This document shows, in pieces, positions 11,021 through 21,810 of a stretch of DNA of 64,000 nt. Origin of the DNA: Prorocentrum cordatum (Eukaryota > Sar > Dinophyceae > Prorocentrales > Prorocentraceae). The notes under the pieces were generated by a model. The model was not told where the DNA came from. It did not search any database and saw only the letters and a program-made list of their open reading frames with translations. A program made the translations under genes and the position numbers. Numbering within the stretch: the stretch's first letter is position 1; every line of letters starts with the position of its first letter. Where the stretch lies: the NCBI GenBank assembly GCA_963575745.1, contig CAUYUJ010014260.1:453976-517975 (forward strand), read 5' to 3'.

Positions 11021-13127
11021 GGGTGGTGGTGGTGAAAACCAGACGGTGAACATGGCGGCGACAGCTGTGACAAAGGAGCTCTTCTCCTTCTCAGAGACAT
11101 GCGTGTGTACGCGCCGGCGCTTGAGCCAGACGGCGACAGGTCATCCTCTTTGAGTCGGGATTGCGTGGGCGATCGAACAGCCCTGGCGGAGCAGTGAAGC
11201 CGAGAAAAGAGGAAGTCAGATCTGTCCAACCCCCGCGCACCTTCCCAACCCATCCAAGGTACACGGCCGCCATCTGGAGGGCGCCGACCTGGGCGGATGG
11301 CGGGCTCACCGATTGCACTTGCGAGCTCAGCCGTGCTCTTACGAATAACACTAGGCACAACTATCGCGAATGTGTGTGGGTGTGCTCACAGAGAGCCGTG
11401 TCGGTGCCTGTGGACTCCGAACTGCGGACGGAAAGTCCGAAAGCCTGCAGCAGATTGCCCGGCGAAGTTGAAGCTCGGAGTCGTGCCAGTTCGAGGATCG
11501 GGAGAAGAGCAGCCCTGACCCGGTAGTGCGAGAGTGGGGAGCAAGGAAGCGTGGACCATGAGGAGGGTGCGCAGACGCCGCACAGCCGCCACGCTCGCTG
11601 AGTGCTCTCAGTCGCGATCTCGCTCGTCGTCGGTGGGATCCTTGACCAGAGGCTCCTCCCGCGAAATGCCCTCTTGCTCAGCTGCTCGCCCTTCGCCCGT
11701 GGGGTCTGCATCCGAGGCGCCCAGGAGGCGTGGCAGATCCTGTGGACTCGTCCGCTGGAGGACCTAGCGTCTATCGGGCTTGTAGACTGCCCTGCCCGCG
11801 CCACATGCTGAGGGGCTCACCGTGCACGAGCATACACGGGTAACGCCCATCATCGCAGCATACGGCATTAGTGCTGTAAGTGCTGTAGGAATCTAGGCAC
11901 GGGAACTGTCGAACGTCGGATTCTGCATTACCTGCGCAGAACTGCCGGACTTCTTTTGACGTCTGTAGCATTGTCAACAAAGGTACCCGACTGCAGCGGT
12001 ACCAACTGGTAACAGATCATCTGGACGGCCTGGCCGCTCCTATGCATCCCTTTTTACGACCTCCCAGAGCAGCAGTAATAGCAGCAGTTGCGTCCATCCC
12101 CCCTCTGAGGCGCTCAAGGCTCAGAGGGTTCTCGTTACTTTCAGCGTCAGCGGTGGCTAGCGTACGAGGAGGACGGCGGAGATTCCTGATCCTTCAAGAA
12201 CCTTAAACGAAAGAAAGGGAAAGCGAAGGGGGAAGTGATAAAGAAAGAGAGATAGAGAGAACAACAACAAAAAACGGCGGGGGGGGGGACGGCAATAATG
12301 ATTGTAATGTTGGTGAACCGACGAAGTCGTTAGTCACCCTCTGGGGGCGCGTACGGAAACGTCGCGACTGGCGGAACGAATGACGAGGGAGAACTTTCTC
12401 AATGACCTTCGATCTCGAGGAGGGCGTGGGGCAACTCCATCCGACCACCGAAGTCTTCAGAACTTCCACAACACCCCCTCCTTCTCCGAACACATGTTGC
12501 CCCCCTCTCTCTTCCTCAGTCCTCCTCCCTCCTGCTTGCCGTGCTGTCTTTTGGCGACTGTGCTGCTGATGGGAACGGTGGTGTGGAAGATCACCGTCAT
12601 GAGGACTCGCCCCCGCTTCTCCAGTCCTCGGACCTGCCTCTCTGGAGACCCCGGCTCGTTGCCCGATGGTGGTCGGACCATACATCCGCTCTCTGCGCTC
12701 TGGGCACGCCCAGAGCGCTCTCGACACGGCGCAGCCGCTGGAGGCCGCACAGAGGCTGGCAAGCCGCCGAGAGACCGGGCGAAGACGTCCGAGAACCTCG
12801 GACCTCGAACGTCCGAGATCTCTCCAATTTCCAGCACGCACCCCGCACCCCTCACACCAGCCCTCCTCCAGGTGGGAAGCTTCGCTACAAACTCTGACGG
12901 CGGCTCAAGTCTACAGCCCCTGGCCAGGGTGGACAATTCGGGCCGCGGCGGTTGTTGGTCGCCAGGCAGGGCGGGATCTCAATGCTGCCAAGACTGTTTC
13001 AGAGCAAAGAGCTCTACGGTTGTGGCGTAAAATGCCCCAGACGGCGCTGCGGAACATGACGCTTCCTCCCGCCGAATCGATCAGATCCGCTCTCCTCGGT
13101 CTCACCCGCCCCCTCCGGGGAAGAGAA
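11020..13127. other. No gene seen
   Basis: Moderately GC-rich unique sequence. Frames of 100-220 codons on both strands at 12380-13030 overlap each other in several phases and none shows a recognisable motif. Confidence 0.45.
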
Positions 13128-13235
13128 GGAGAACGAGGAGGAGGAGGAGAGGTAGAGGAAGGAAGCGGAGGAGGGTGATGGAGAAGGAGGAAGAGGAAGA
13201 GGAGGAGGAGGACGAGGAGGAGGAGGAGGAACGCC
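13128..13235 (+). repeat. (GGA)n microsatellite at the LINE 3' boundary
   Basis: GAGGAGGAGG-type tract ending near 13232. On the minus strand, where the LINE lies, this is a (TCC)n tract directly after the last LINE-like sequence. A matching tract lies just beyond the LINE 5' end. Confidence 0.8.
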
Positions 13236-14421
13236 AGCACCTGGGGGCAACGTCATTCAGCTATGCGCGGGGCCTGGGCCTGAGCCATTTGTAAGGCCGT
13301 GACTCCTGAGGCGTCGGAGGCATGATAGGCTAATTATCTGGCATTTTGGAGAGGGCTGCTCTGAAAGCGACCAAAGTCTTCTCGAAATCGAGAGGCCGCC
13401 CGCGCTGACGGGCAACCATTTTTGGGGAAATGTGGTAGATGTAAAACGAAAGCGCCGTCGAGAGAATCGCAACTCCCTCGTCAGATCGAACGCGGGATAC
13501 TGGACAGGGAGGCCGAGACCGAGGCGAATCAGAGGGCAGGGAGGGACGTGGGCGCGGGGGCGGCACAAGAGGTGGAACAGACGAGGGCACTTAAGATAGT
13601 GAGCAATGCAGCGAAAACACCCGAAGACGCAAGTCCAACACTGCTCCGTCACGTACGTACGGTCGGTCGTAGTCCACCCCCCAGCGACAGTCTTCAGCCA
13701 CACCCAGCGGATGGACGGCGGAGCGCGGAGCAGGATTTCTCGAGCCAGATCCCACCGCTCCTGCAGTCGTGTGGGGGTGGCGCCAAACCAAGACCGCACG
13801 CGACGCCCAATTAGGAGGTGGAGGCGTTTGGAGAAAACTTGTTGGGAAATACACGTTCAAGAAACTACTCTGAATGTTAAGCTTCTTGCCCAGAGCAAAC
13901 GCTTCCGGGGCGGCGACGCGACTTTCCAGCTGGGCAGCACGAACTTCTTCGGATGCCAGTGGCGGTAGCGCCGTGGGCACGGCACGGTGGAAGGAAACGT
14001 CGCACTGTACAGCTGCCGCATTCATCCTCCAGCACGGGGCGCACCACTGCTGCTTCATCAAGCCCACAAGGGGCACGTGGTCCACAGTCCCGCCGATCGG
14101 GCTGGCAGCATCACGCGTGCGACGAAAGAGAGGACCCCAGACAGTGTCGAGCGTGAGCGAGGCAGACCGCCAGGCATTCGCGACCGCGGAACACGACATG
14201 GAGATGGGCGAAGGAGGGCGGGGGGCCAAGCGGACAGGGACAGGACCCCCGAGAGGGCGAACGAGTTGAGCACGCCCCACAGCTCACGGCGCTGCAATGC
14301 ACTCTTTACAGGGTAGCGTTGACTCTGGTACGAAAGGGCATGCGATGACCGCTGAGTTGTACAGCCCAGACGTGACATCCGCAGAGGCCTGGAGGAGCCC
14401 GGGCTCCTTGCCACGCCGAAT

Positions 14422-15440
14422 CTATTTCTGAGTGGGGCCATCCCAAATCAGCTCGACGATAGTGGCGCCTGGACCTATGTACGTTCCGAGGTACTTAACA
14501 TATTCACGGATGCCGAAGGTGGCCCAAGGAGGCGAGCACTCGGAACGCATAAGCCGAATTCTGGATTCGAGGGCGCTGCCAAGCTGTGGCCACCGCGGGA
14601 CTACTACACATTTACTTGGGTGCAATCTCAAGGTCGCCACATGCTGTATACGGGTGAACAGGGGTTCGAGGACTTCCGACCAGTCGGAGCGACGCGAGAA
14701 CAGCGCCAGCGTCGTCAGCGCAGGCTCCCATCGTGTCGATTTCAGGGGAGGGGAGGACTCGGGCGGGAAGGCGGAGGAAGGGGTCGAGTCCGAGCGCCCA
14801 CAAGGAACTGCTAAGCGGGCAGCCCTGAGCCACTCCAGAACGGATGGGGATCGAGAGAAAGGTCTCACCACCAACGCGGATCCAACCGACCATCTTCTCG
14901 TAGGGGGTACACATCACATTCAGCTAGCCAGCAGACGTATTGAGACGCCCCAGAACACGGGAAACAAGTTCGTGCTCAGGCTAGGGAACGCCGAGACAAA
15001 GTCAAAGCTGATAAACACGGGGCACATGTCGGGCGCGCGAGGGTCCAGCGAGGCAACTCGGGCCTCGGCGCCCAGAGAACGAATGTGTTTTGTGGACTTC
15101 CTGCCCGGGATGAAACCTTGCTGCGATGATTCGACGCTAGCCTCAGCAACTGATTTCAGGAAGCGGTTCACCGAGCTGGCGGTCGCCTTGGAGTCAGCAT
15201 GATTGAGGGCGAGGGGCCGGATGGCACCGGGTGACCTGGCGCAGCCCAGCTCGCCCGACCCGCCAGGCCCCGCGTCGCTCTTGGACACGACAGCGAACAG
15301 ACTGCCACTGATGCCAGCAGCCAGGGATGACCCGTCGAACATTTTTTGACCGTGAGCGCGTGCGCGTTTTCCATGGCCTTGGACGAAGGGGGGTAGGCGT
15401 GGGGGCCCGTCGGGGCCAGGCGCAGCGTGCCGAGCACGAA
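14422..15440 (-). other. LINE reverse transcriptase domain
   Basis: Visible motifs in order: APGPDG (about 15.42 kb), RPLALNHADSKATAS, QQGFIPGRK, motif A SFDFVSAFPSL (about 14.98 kb), motif B GVAQGCPLSSSLWALGLD, motif C ACADDAG (about 14.72 kb), and LGTYIGP near the end (about 14.46 kb). A frame change lies between motifs A and B (near 14920) and another after motif C. The catalytic Asp residues of motifs A and C are still present. Confidence 0.8.
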
Positions 15441-15463
15441 GGAAGGCCTGGTGCACCTGCTCT

Positions 15464-15655
15464 GACGAACGAACAACACACACCCATACCCATAGGGAGG
15501 TCGGAGGAAGGACTGGCTATGGGCATGGGTGCGGGTTGTCGGACCCCTGGGAAGGCTCCCGTTCGAGCGGAGACCCCCATCCGACAACGCGCGCCCATGG
15601 CTCATTCCGTCCCCCTTATGGGTATGGGTGCGTGTTGATCGTTCGTCATGCCCGT
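15464..15655. mobile_element. Palindromic MITE-like element inside LINE ORF2
   Basis: The two ends are inverted copies of about 80 bases. The left arm starts GACGAACGAACAACACACAC and contains CCCATACCCATA, then ATGGGCATGGGTGCG and GTTGTCGG. The right arm reads the same elements in reverse complement and ends GATCGTTCGTC. The centre is about 30 bases. It has no coding capacity. It sits immediately upstream of the reverse transcriptase motif APGPDG, so it is younger than the LINE. A target-site duplication could not be identified with confidence. Confidence 0.65.
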
Positions 15656-17691
15656 CCGTCGGCACGGGGAGGCCTCGCTTCTCGTGCTGCGGCACCGATA
15701 CGCCCAAGGGTTCATCAATCGTGGAGTTGGCGACGCCCAAAGCGCCGATGCTGAGGAAGACAGGTGTCCACTGATCCGACGGCCCCTCAGCAATACATAC
15801 AGCCAGGCCCCCTTGCAACTGGTCCAGCAGGGCAAGCGGCGTGTAGTTGGATGCCGTCCAGCACGAGACGCTTGCGGAACGGGGCCCACAGGGCGGCCCG
15901 CCCCCGCGCCGCGTGCTCTCGGCGAAAGAGAGCAGCCTCACATCCAGAGGCGTGGCTGCGCTGGGCGCGTTGGGCAGCCTGAAGGACCTGATGTGCATGC
16001 CATTGGTGGTTGAGGCGTTCGTGGGGAGCAGCGAACTCCCCAGGACCAATGAGAGAAACTCTATCACCATCAATCACAAGGCTCAGCTGGCCAAGCTCCG
16101 CATGCATGAGAAGCTCGCGAGCAGACCTGACGCTCCGTCTTCACATGCACTTCGCAATGCCCCGCATTGTCGGGCGCTTGGCCTCGAGAGCCGACAGGCC
16201 GCGTCCATCGGGGGCTTGAATCGATGCATCGCGAGCGAAGCGCGTGGCTATCCGCATCGTGCGCTTTGTCTCAGACATCCGCAGCCCAGGCGCCAGGGCC
16301 GGCCGCTCGAGCTCCTCCATCAGAGCGCGCAACATCTGGGCGTACTTCTCAGATTTGAAGATCCGCGTAGGAAGGAACTGCTCTGCTTCAACTAACTGCG
16401 GTGGTGGAGTGACCGCTCACTAGACAATTGGGGAGTCTTCGGCAGCCTCCCTGTGAACCTCGAAGTCACATATAACCTGCTCAATGTATCGTGCGGGAAT
16501 GGAGATGCATGCTCCGTCGATGGTAGTGGCGGTTGCAGCGTGCTCAGCTAAACGAATGGGTTGGCCACCAACGATCCCCAACACGCCGTCATCGAACATC
16601 GCAGACCATTGCGGAGGGCGTCGACGATATAGTTCAGCAGTGCGCACCGCCTGGCTCGCTAAGGGACGCATGTGCTCCGTCATCGTTGTGGCATTGAGAT
16701 TGAGGCCCCCAATGGCAGCGAAGGCGCGGCGTCCATGACCCCCATGGCCCATCGGGCGGCGGCGTGCCACCCATCAGCCACACATTTGGTCTGCCCGCGA
16801 GAAAGATCAAACTTGCGGGTGCTCATCAACGATAATGCGAGGCCAGTGAGAGGATTGAACATCCGCGCCAAGTGAACGCGACCATGGGCCATAATTTCGC
16901 GTGTAATCTGTGGCCTGTCGGCCATGGCGATGCGCGCTAACGAGGTCTGCGCAGTGGCAGGGATCAAAATGGCAAATCCCCCAGAGTTGGCCGTGGCACC
17001 TACGCAGCCCGAGTAGTATGTCGTAGCAAACCTAGTAGTACTTCAGCGTCTCGCGCAGTCGCAGCTCGGAACCTCCGCCCTCCTGGAGGGAGACAATCGC
17101 CCGATGGCGAAGGGAGGGAAGAAGATGGCGGAATTTGCGATGGCGTGGATGCCGGCGCGTGCATAGCAACGATCTTGCATTCCAAGAGACGTCCCTAAGG
17201 CTATGCACGTCGCGAGCCTTTGCCACAATATCCCACGGTGACCATCTCGCGTCAAAGATGCCACCCGGTGGTGTCCAGGCCCTCGCATGGCGGGCGGCGA
17301 CAATGGCGCGTCGTGCGCCGCTCCGCCGCGGCCCCGCGCAGGCATCGGAATGCTCGGCCCGCCGGCCGCGCCTGCGCGGCATCCTCAGGTCCACGGTCAA
17401 AACCGATTTCTTAGCGCGTCGCTCCGCCGGTTCTGGCCCAACACTCCTCGGTGCGGCGCGCTCGCCACGTCCTGGCCCCCAGGCGTCAACGGCACAGGCC
17501 CTTCCCCAGTCTCCGGCCGGGCAACGCGGGGCGACGCGCCATCCGCTCGCATTGCATGGCGGGTCAAGGGGCCGCCGCCGCGACGCGCGCATGTTCCGGC
17601 CAAAAGTAAGAGCGACTTTTCGCCGGATCGGGCACCCTGGAGCCCCCAGATGACTGAGCGCGATGCGATCGCAGCGTCTTGCGCGCCCAGG

Positions 17692-18885
17692 TCAGGCCCC
17701 CCCGCGGCAGGGCGCCAGGCGTGGCCCCCTCGAATGAGTTGGCGAACGTAGCTTCGAAATGAACGATGTCGATGTTGAGGCGCTGGGCAACATCAGAGCA
17801 TCAGGGTTCCACGCGATCTGCGTGGGCTCGGTACTGCTTGAACCAGCCTCGAGCTCGCGCGCTGGGATGGCCTCGGCTGTGACCAGACCACGGCCGCGCT
17901 GGCTTCGCCAGGCGAGGTCGGGCCTGGCCTTGCTGAGCATGGCGTGGAGCTGCTTGGTCTGGATCCCCCCTACCCGTGTCTTTAGGAGACTCGTCGCCAC
18001 TGATGCAGAGGGGCTTCGGGTGGCCGCTGACGTCAGAGATGACGAATTCCCTCCACTGACCATTTGACTTAAGAGCACGAGCCAAAAAAAGGGCGCGCGC
18101 AGGCGCTGCTGCACCGCCCTCAATCTGGATGTTGAAGCGGCGGTTTGGGGTGTCGGCGCCGACGACCTGCAGAGCATCCAAGGGGACAGCGGCCGCCTCG
18201 AACCATGGAGCCGGTGCAGTTCTGAGCGCGCTCGAGGTAAAGGTGCCGGGTGAGCCGCAAGTGAACACCGTGGCGGCTGCAGACCTGTCCCACTCCGCGA
18301 GCTGCTGGATGGAGCATGTGGGGTTGCGTTACCCGGCCATAGACAGCAGCTCCTCCACCTTGGACAGAGAGTCTCGCATGTGGACCTGGTGCGCGGAGAT
18401 CCTGGTATTCGGCGCTTGGCAGACAGCCATGCTGCGCTCCAGTTCAGACTGCTTCGTCTGCTGCGGGGCCATCTCCGTTCGCACCGTGGAAAAGAAGTTG
18501 GAGCGAAGCGCATTCTGCACGGAGGAAAAAGAGGACGAAACAACTGCTGCAACCGATGTTTCCAGCGCCGCTTTCGTGGAATCGAGCTGGGCGGCGACCA
18601 TCTGCTGAATCGTGGATGCCAGTGAGCCACCGCCAGGAACAGCAGGAAGAGGAGTGGCAGTGCCGCCGATCGGACTAGCCGCATCCGCAGAGTGCTGTCG
18701 CCACGGGTCCTGCCGAAGGAACAAGTCCTGTTGGTGCGCCTGTGACTGCATGGGGAACGTAGACGCACGCGGCGCCGAGGAGGAAGAGGCAGCAACTGCA
18801 GGTCGTGATCCCTCCTGGGAGGGAAGGTGGGCGCGGCCTCCAAGTCGGCGAGCAGGGAACCGTCCGCGACCATGGCGTCCAGGGC
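17692..18885 (-). pseudogene. LINE ORF1-like protein, frameshifted
   Basis: The N-terminal half (from about 18751) contains a Ser/Ala/Gln-rich, probably helical stretch: STIQQMVAAQLDSTKAALE, then ERSMAVCQAPNTRISAHQV. The frame beginning near 18268 then carries LQVVGADTPNRRFNIQIE and ALKSNGQWREFVISDVSGH, resembling the RRM-like nucleic-acid-binding part of dinoflagellate LINE ORF1 proteins. A further frame continues with KQLHAMLSKARPDLAWRSQ. At least two frame changes are needed to read it through. The expected role is RNA binding and chaperoning of the LINE transcript. No intact protein is encoded. Confidence 0.6.
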
Positions 18886-19316
18886 GGAGGCGGCGGCGGC
18901 AGCGCGGTGATCATCCTGGGCCTGACGACAGGAGCTCCGCTGCTTGCGGCGATAAGCTCGAGGACGTCAGGGAGTTTCTTGATCACGCTGCTGACTCGAC
19001 GGGGCCGACGCTGATGAGGGTGAGGATCAGAGTCGGCAGCACTGCGGCCCCTGCGACTGTGGCTGCGAACCTCCACATGTTGCGAGTTGCTGGATCTCGA
19101 GCTGGTGGACGAAGGTGGCATCTCATCAGCAAACGGGGCGGCGGGAACTGGAAACTCCACAGCTTACCCGCTACCGCAACTGCAAGAATGGGTGAGCGCA
19201 GACTGAAAGTGCGGGGGGCGAGGCCCGCGGTAGAGGCCGAAGGAGGATACCAAACAGAACTGTCTTGCCCGCCTCGGGCCAGAGGTCTCCATTCTGGTCC
19301 ACGGGGGAAACGTGGT

Positions 19317-19338
19317 CTTGAGCCAAAATGGCTACGGA
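19317..19338 (-). other. Exact DinoSL spliced-leader sequence
   Basis: Read on the minus strand, these 22 bases match the dinoflagellate spliced leader at every position, with T at the variable first base; the core is CCGTAGCCATTTTGGCTCAA. The SL is normally added to mRNA by trans-splicing and is not encoded at gene 5' ends. Here it marks the 5' end of a reverse-transcribed, re-inserted transcript, namely the LINE downstream. It abuts a (TCC)n tract. No splice donor or Sm site of an SL RNA gene follows, so this is not an SL RNA gene. Confidence 0.9.
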
Positions 19339-19734
19339 GGAGGAGGAGGGGATGGAGAAGGAGGAGGAGGAGGAGGTAAAGCAGGAGGCGGAGGAGAATG
19401 AGGAGGAAGAAACGGGGGAAGAATACCCAGGAGAGGGGCCGTTCCTGGATCCGCGCCGCCTGCTCGGCGTGGCCGGCCAGGGGCGCCAGCGGCTCCGCTG
19501 GGCACCCCGACAGCACCGCCGCGCACAGCAGGGAGTCGAGCTCATGGGGCGCGATCTGGGGGGCGGCTCTGGAAGTCGAGGAGGGGGGAAGGGAGGACAA
19601 GGGATGGGGGAGGAGGAGGCGAGGAGGGGTATACGGAGAGGCCAGGGAGGGATTGGGAAAGGAGAGAGAGTGCGAGAAACCGGCACGAACACGGTGGGAT
19701 AGATGCTCCTGCTCAAGAGCGGCGAACAAATCCG
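19339..19734. other. (GGA)n-rich flank of the LINE; no gene
   Basis: GGA-type tracts at 19337-19420 and purine-rich sequence at 19555-19690. Nothing recognisable is encoded. Confidence 0.6.
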
Positions 19735-19865
19735 TACTCGCGTCCTCGCGGTCCGGATTCCGCGGGGCGAAATCCCACCGATACGCGGTCTCACAGATAC
19801 GTTCCGCGTGGGGCATCCGCGAAAAAAACGCTCCGTATCCACGGGGTCGCGGAGTCGAGCTGCCG
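19735..19865. repeat. Dispersed repeat A, copy 2
   Basis: Aligns along its length with 1-125 (CCTCGCGGTC, GCGTGGGGCATCCGCGAA, ACGGGGTCGCGG). It is more diverged in the middle and in the A-run region. Confidence 0.6.
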
Positions 19866-19939
19866 GATCGGCACGGGACCCCCCTGGCAGCGCCTCTGGC
19901 ACCCCTCCTGGCGCTCTCCGCGCACAATGTGAACAAAAC

Positions 19940-20065
19940 AAATACATCAACATGAACTTTCGGAGGTCCGCGTAATGTCTTGGATCGGCGCAGGACCCCC
20001 CGAATGGAACCTCCAGCGCCCCCCCTGGCGCGCTCCGCGCGCCAGGGCTGGTGGTCCAAAGCCGA
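19940..20065. repeat. Dispersed repeat B, copy 1
   Basis: Contains AACTTTCGGAGGTCCGCGT followed by a CCTGGCG...CGCCAGG palindrome. A related arrangement occurs at 40545-40660. The remaining sequence to 20510 shows no gene. Confidence 0.45.
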
Positions 20066-20514
20066 TCGAATTTTTGTCCGAACCATAATGTGGTAACGGG
20101 ACTTGGTTTTGAAAAGACATTACCCGGCGTCCTTCCTTTTGTTAGTGTTCCTCTTTCCTTCTCTGATTCGTACTTCTGCTTTTCGCATGTCAACCAGATC
20201 GGCACACTCCTCACACGCTTCTTGGCCCCATAGGAAGCTCCCCTGAAAGCCCCAGTGACAACGTCCAAGTCCGAGATACTCAAAGCAAATTCTGGCATGT
20301 GCTGTACATCTACGTCGGCTTAAACAACATCGGAACCGAGTTTAATGCACGTTGCTACAAGTTGCTGACGGCACCTAACTCAATCATGGCTTACAGGTAT
20401 CGACCGTTGACTCCACTCCAACCAATTAACAAAAACACTTCCAGCGGCCACTATCGTTTATCGATTCGCTTGCGTTGGCTAGCACACGTAGAGATGTGTG
20501 GATACACATATATG

Positions 20515-21810
20515 TGTGTGCAGGCGGGGGTCAGAGCGGTAGCTCATAGGGAATGAAGGGGAGCCACAACATGCAATGATCACTCAAACTGGGCGTTGCC
20601 CCTTCTTACTCCCTCTAATCGTTGGCCAAAGTTGTTGACAGAGCTTCGAGTGCCTCGAGACAACGGCACCAGCGTGTGCGAGCCACAGGGCTCACCCCGA
20701 GGCCACGGCAGAATTCACACCTCGAGTGCACCACCGTCGCGCAACGACCGGGGCCAGAACGCCGTCCCAAGAGGGCCTCGAGGGGGAACAGACTCGCACC
20801 GCGCTGTGCCCAGAAGCCCGAGAAGAAGAAGCGAAGCTCTCGCGAGACGTCGAACGGGCAAGAGCGGCCAGGCAGAGAAGGAGCCTGGACGGCATGACAC
20901 AGGGCGGACTGCGGGCGGCCCACAAAGGCTGCCATGCATTCTGATGCGACCAACGTTCGCTCATTACCCCTCCGCCCACACATTGACCGTGAACGTGTTC
21001 ATGTGTGCGCAGGCGGGGGCTAGAGCGGTAGCTCATAGGGAATGAAGGGGAGCCGCAACATGCAATGATCACTCAAACTGGGCGCTGCCCCTTCTTACTC
21101 CCTCTACTCGTTGGCCAAAGCTGTTGACAGAGCTTCGAGTGCCTCGAGACAACGGCACCAGCATGTGCGAGCCACAGGGCTCACCCCGAGGCCACGGCAG
21201 AATTCACACCTCGAGTGCACCACCGTCGCGCAACGACCGGGGCCAGAACGCCGTCCCAAGAGGGCCTCGAGGGGGAGCAGACTCGCACCACGCTGCGCCC
21301 AGAAGCCCGAGAAGAAGAAGCGAAACTCTCGCGAGACGTTGAACGGGCAAGAGCGGCCAGGCAGAGAAGGAGCCTGGACGGCGCGACACAGGGCGGGCTG
21401 CGGGCGGGCCACAAAGGCTGCCATGCATTCTGATGCGACCAACGTTCGCTCATTATCCCTCCGCCCACACATTGACCGTACACGTGTTCATGTGTGCGCA
21501 GGCGGGGGTTAGAGCGGTAGCTCATAGGGAATGAAGGGGAGCCACAACATGCAATGATCACTCAAACTGGGCGTTGCCCCTTCTTACTCCCTCTACTCGT
21601 TGGCCAAAGCTGTTGACAGAGCTTCGAGTGCCTCGAGACAACGGCACCAGCATGTGCGAGCCACAGGGCTCACCCCGAGGCCACGGCAGAATCCACACCT
21701 CGAGTGTGCCACCGTCGTGCAACGACCGGGGTCAGAAAGCCGTCCCAAGAGGGCCTCGAGGGGGAGCAGACTCGCACCACGCTGTGCCCAGAAGCCCGAG
21801 ATGAAGAAGC
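20515..21810 (+). repeat. 489-bp tandem repeat, 2.6 copies
   Basis: CAGGCGGGGG starts at 20521, 21010 and 21499, giving an exact 489-bp period with about 97% identity between units. The third unit matches up to about 21805 and then changes to unrelated sequence; its missing right end appears at 29076-29150. Each unit opens short frames in both directions, but substitutions do not favour any frame, so it is treated as a satellite. Confidence 0.9.

Larger units (their letters stand above)
13260..17200 (-). pseudogene. LINE ORF2: endonuclease and reverse transcriptase, broken
   Basis: The endonuclease begins with VSWNARSLLC and IVSLQE (17190-17035), the metal-binding start of AP-type endonucleases. 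It is followed by separate frames near 16.97-16.42 kb that read like the rest of that domain (RVHLARMFNPLTGLALS, AIGGLNLNATT). The reverse transcriptase and a C-terminal region follow. Frames change at least four times, stops intervene, and a 190-bp inverted-repeat element splits the gene near 15.46-15.66 kb. The family normally nicks the target and primes reverse transcription there; this copy cannot make the enzyme. Confidence 0.7.
13236..19338 (-). mobile_element. Non-LTR retrotransposon (LINE), decayed, with DinoSL 5' end
   Basis: About 6.1 kb on the minus strand. In order it carries an exact DinoSL (19338-19317), a 5' untranslated stretch, an ORF1 region with a coiled-coil-like segment and an RRM-like segment (18.88-17.69 kb), an AP-type endonuclease (from about 17.2 kb), a reverse transcriptase (15.44-14.42 kb) and a C-terminal region to about 13.26 kb. 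All coding parts are broken by frameshifts and stops. A palindromic MITE is inserted just upstream of the reverse transcriptase. Both ends abut (TCC)n tracts in minus orientation, so the target was probably a microsatellite. The 3' end is approximate. Confidence 0.75.

Noticed and set aside
19317-19338. DinoSL as part of an SL RNA gene
   Set aside because: No GT donor follows the leader and no Sm-site or tandem 5S/SL arrangement is nearby; the downstream sequence leads into a LINE.
20615-21561. Short frames repeated in each 489-bp unit as a gene family
   Set aside because: Frames exist on both strands in each unit, and differences between units do not spare amino acids or any particular frame.
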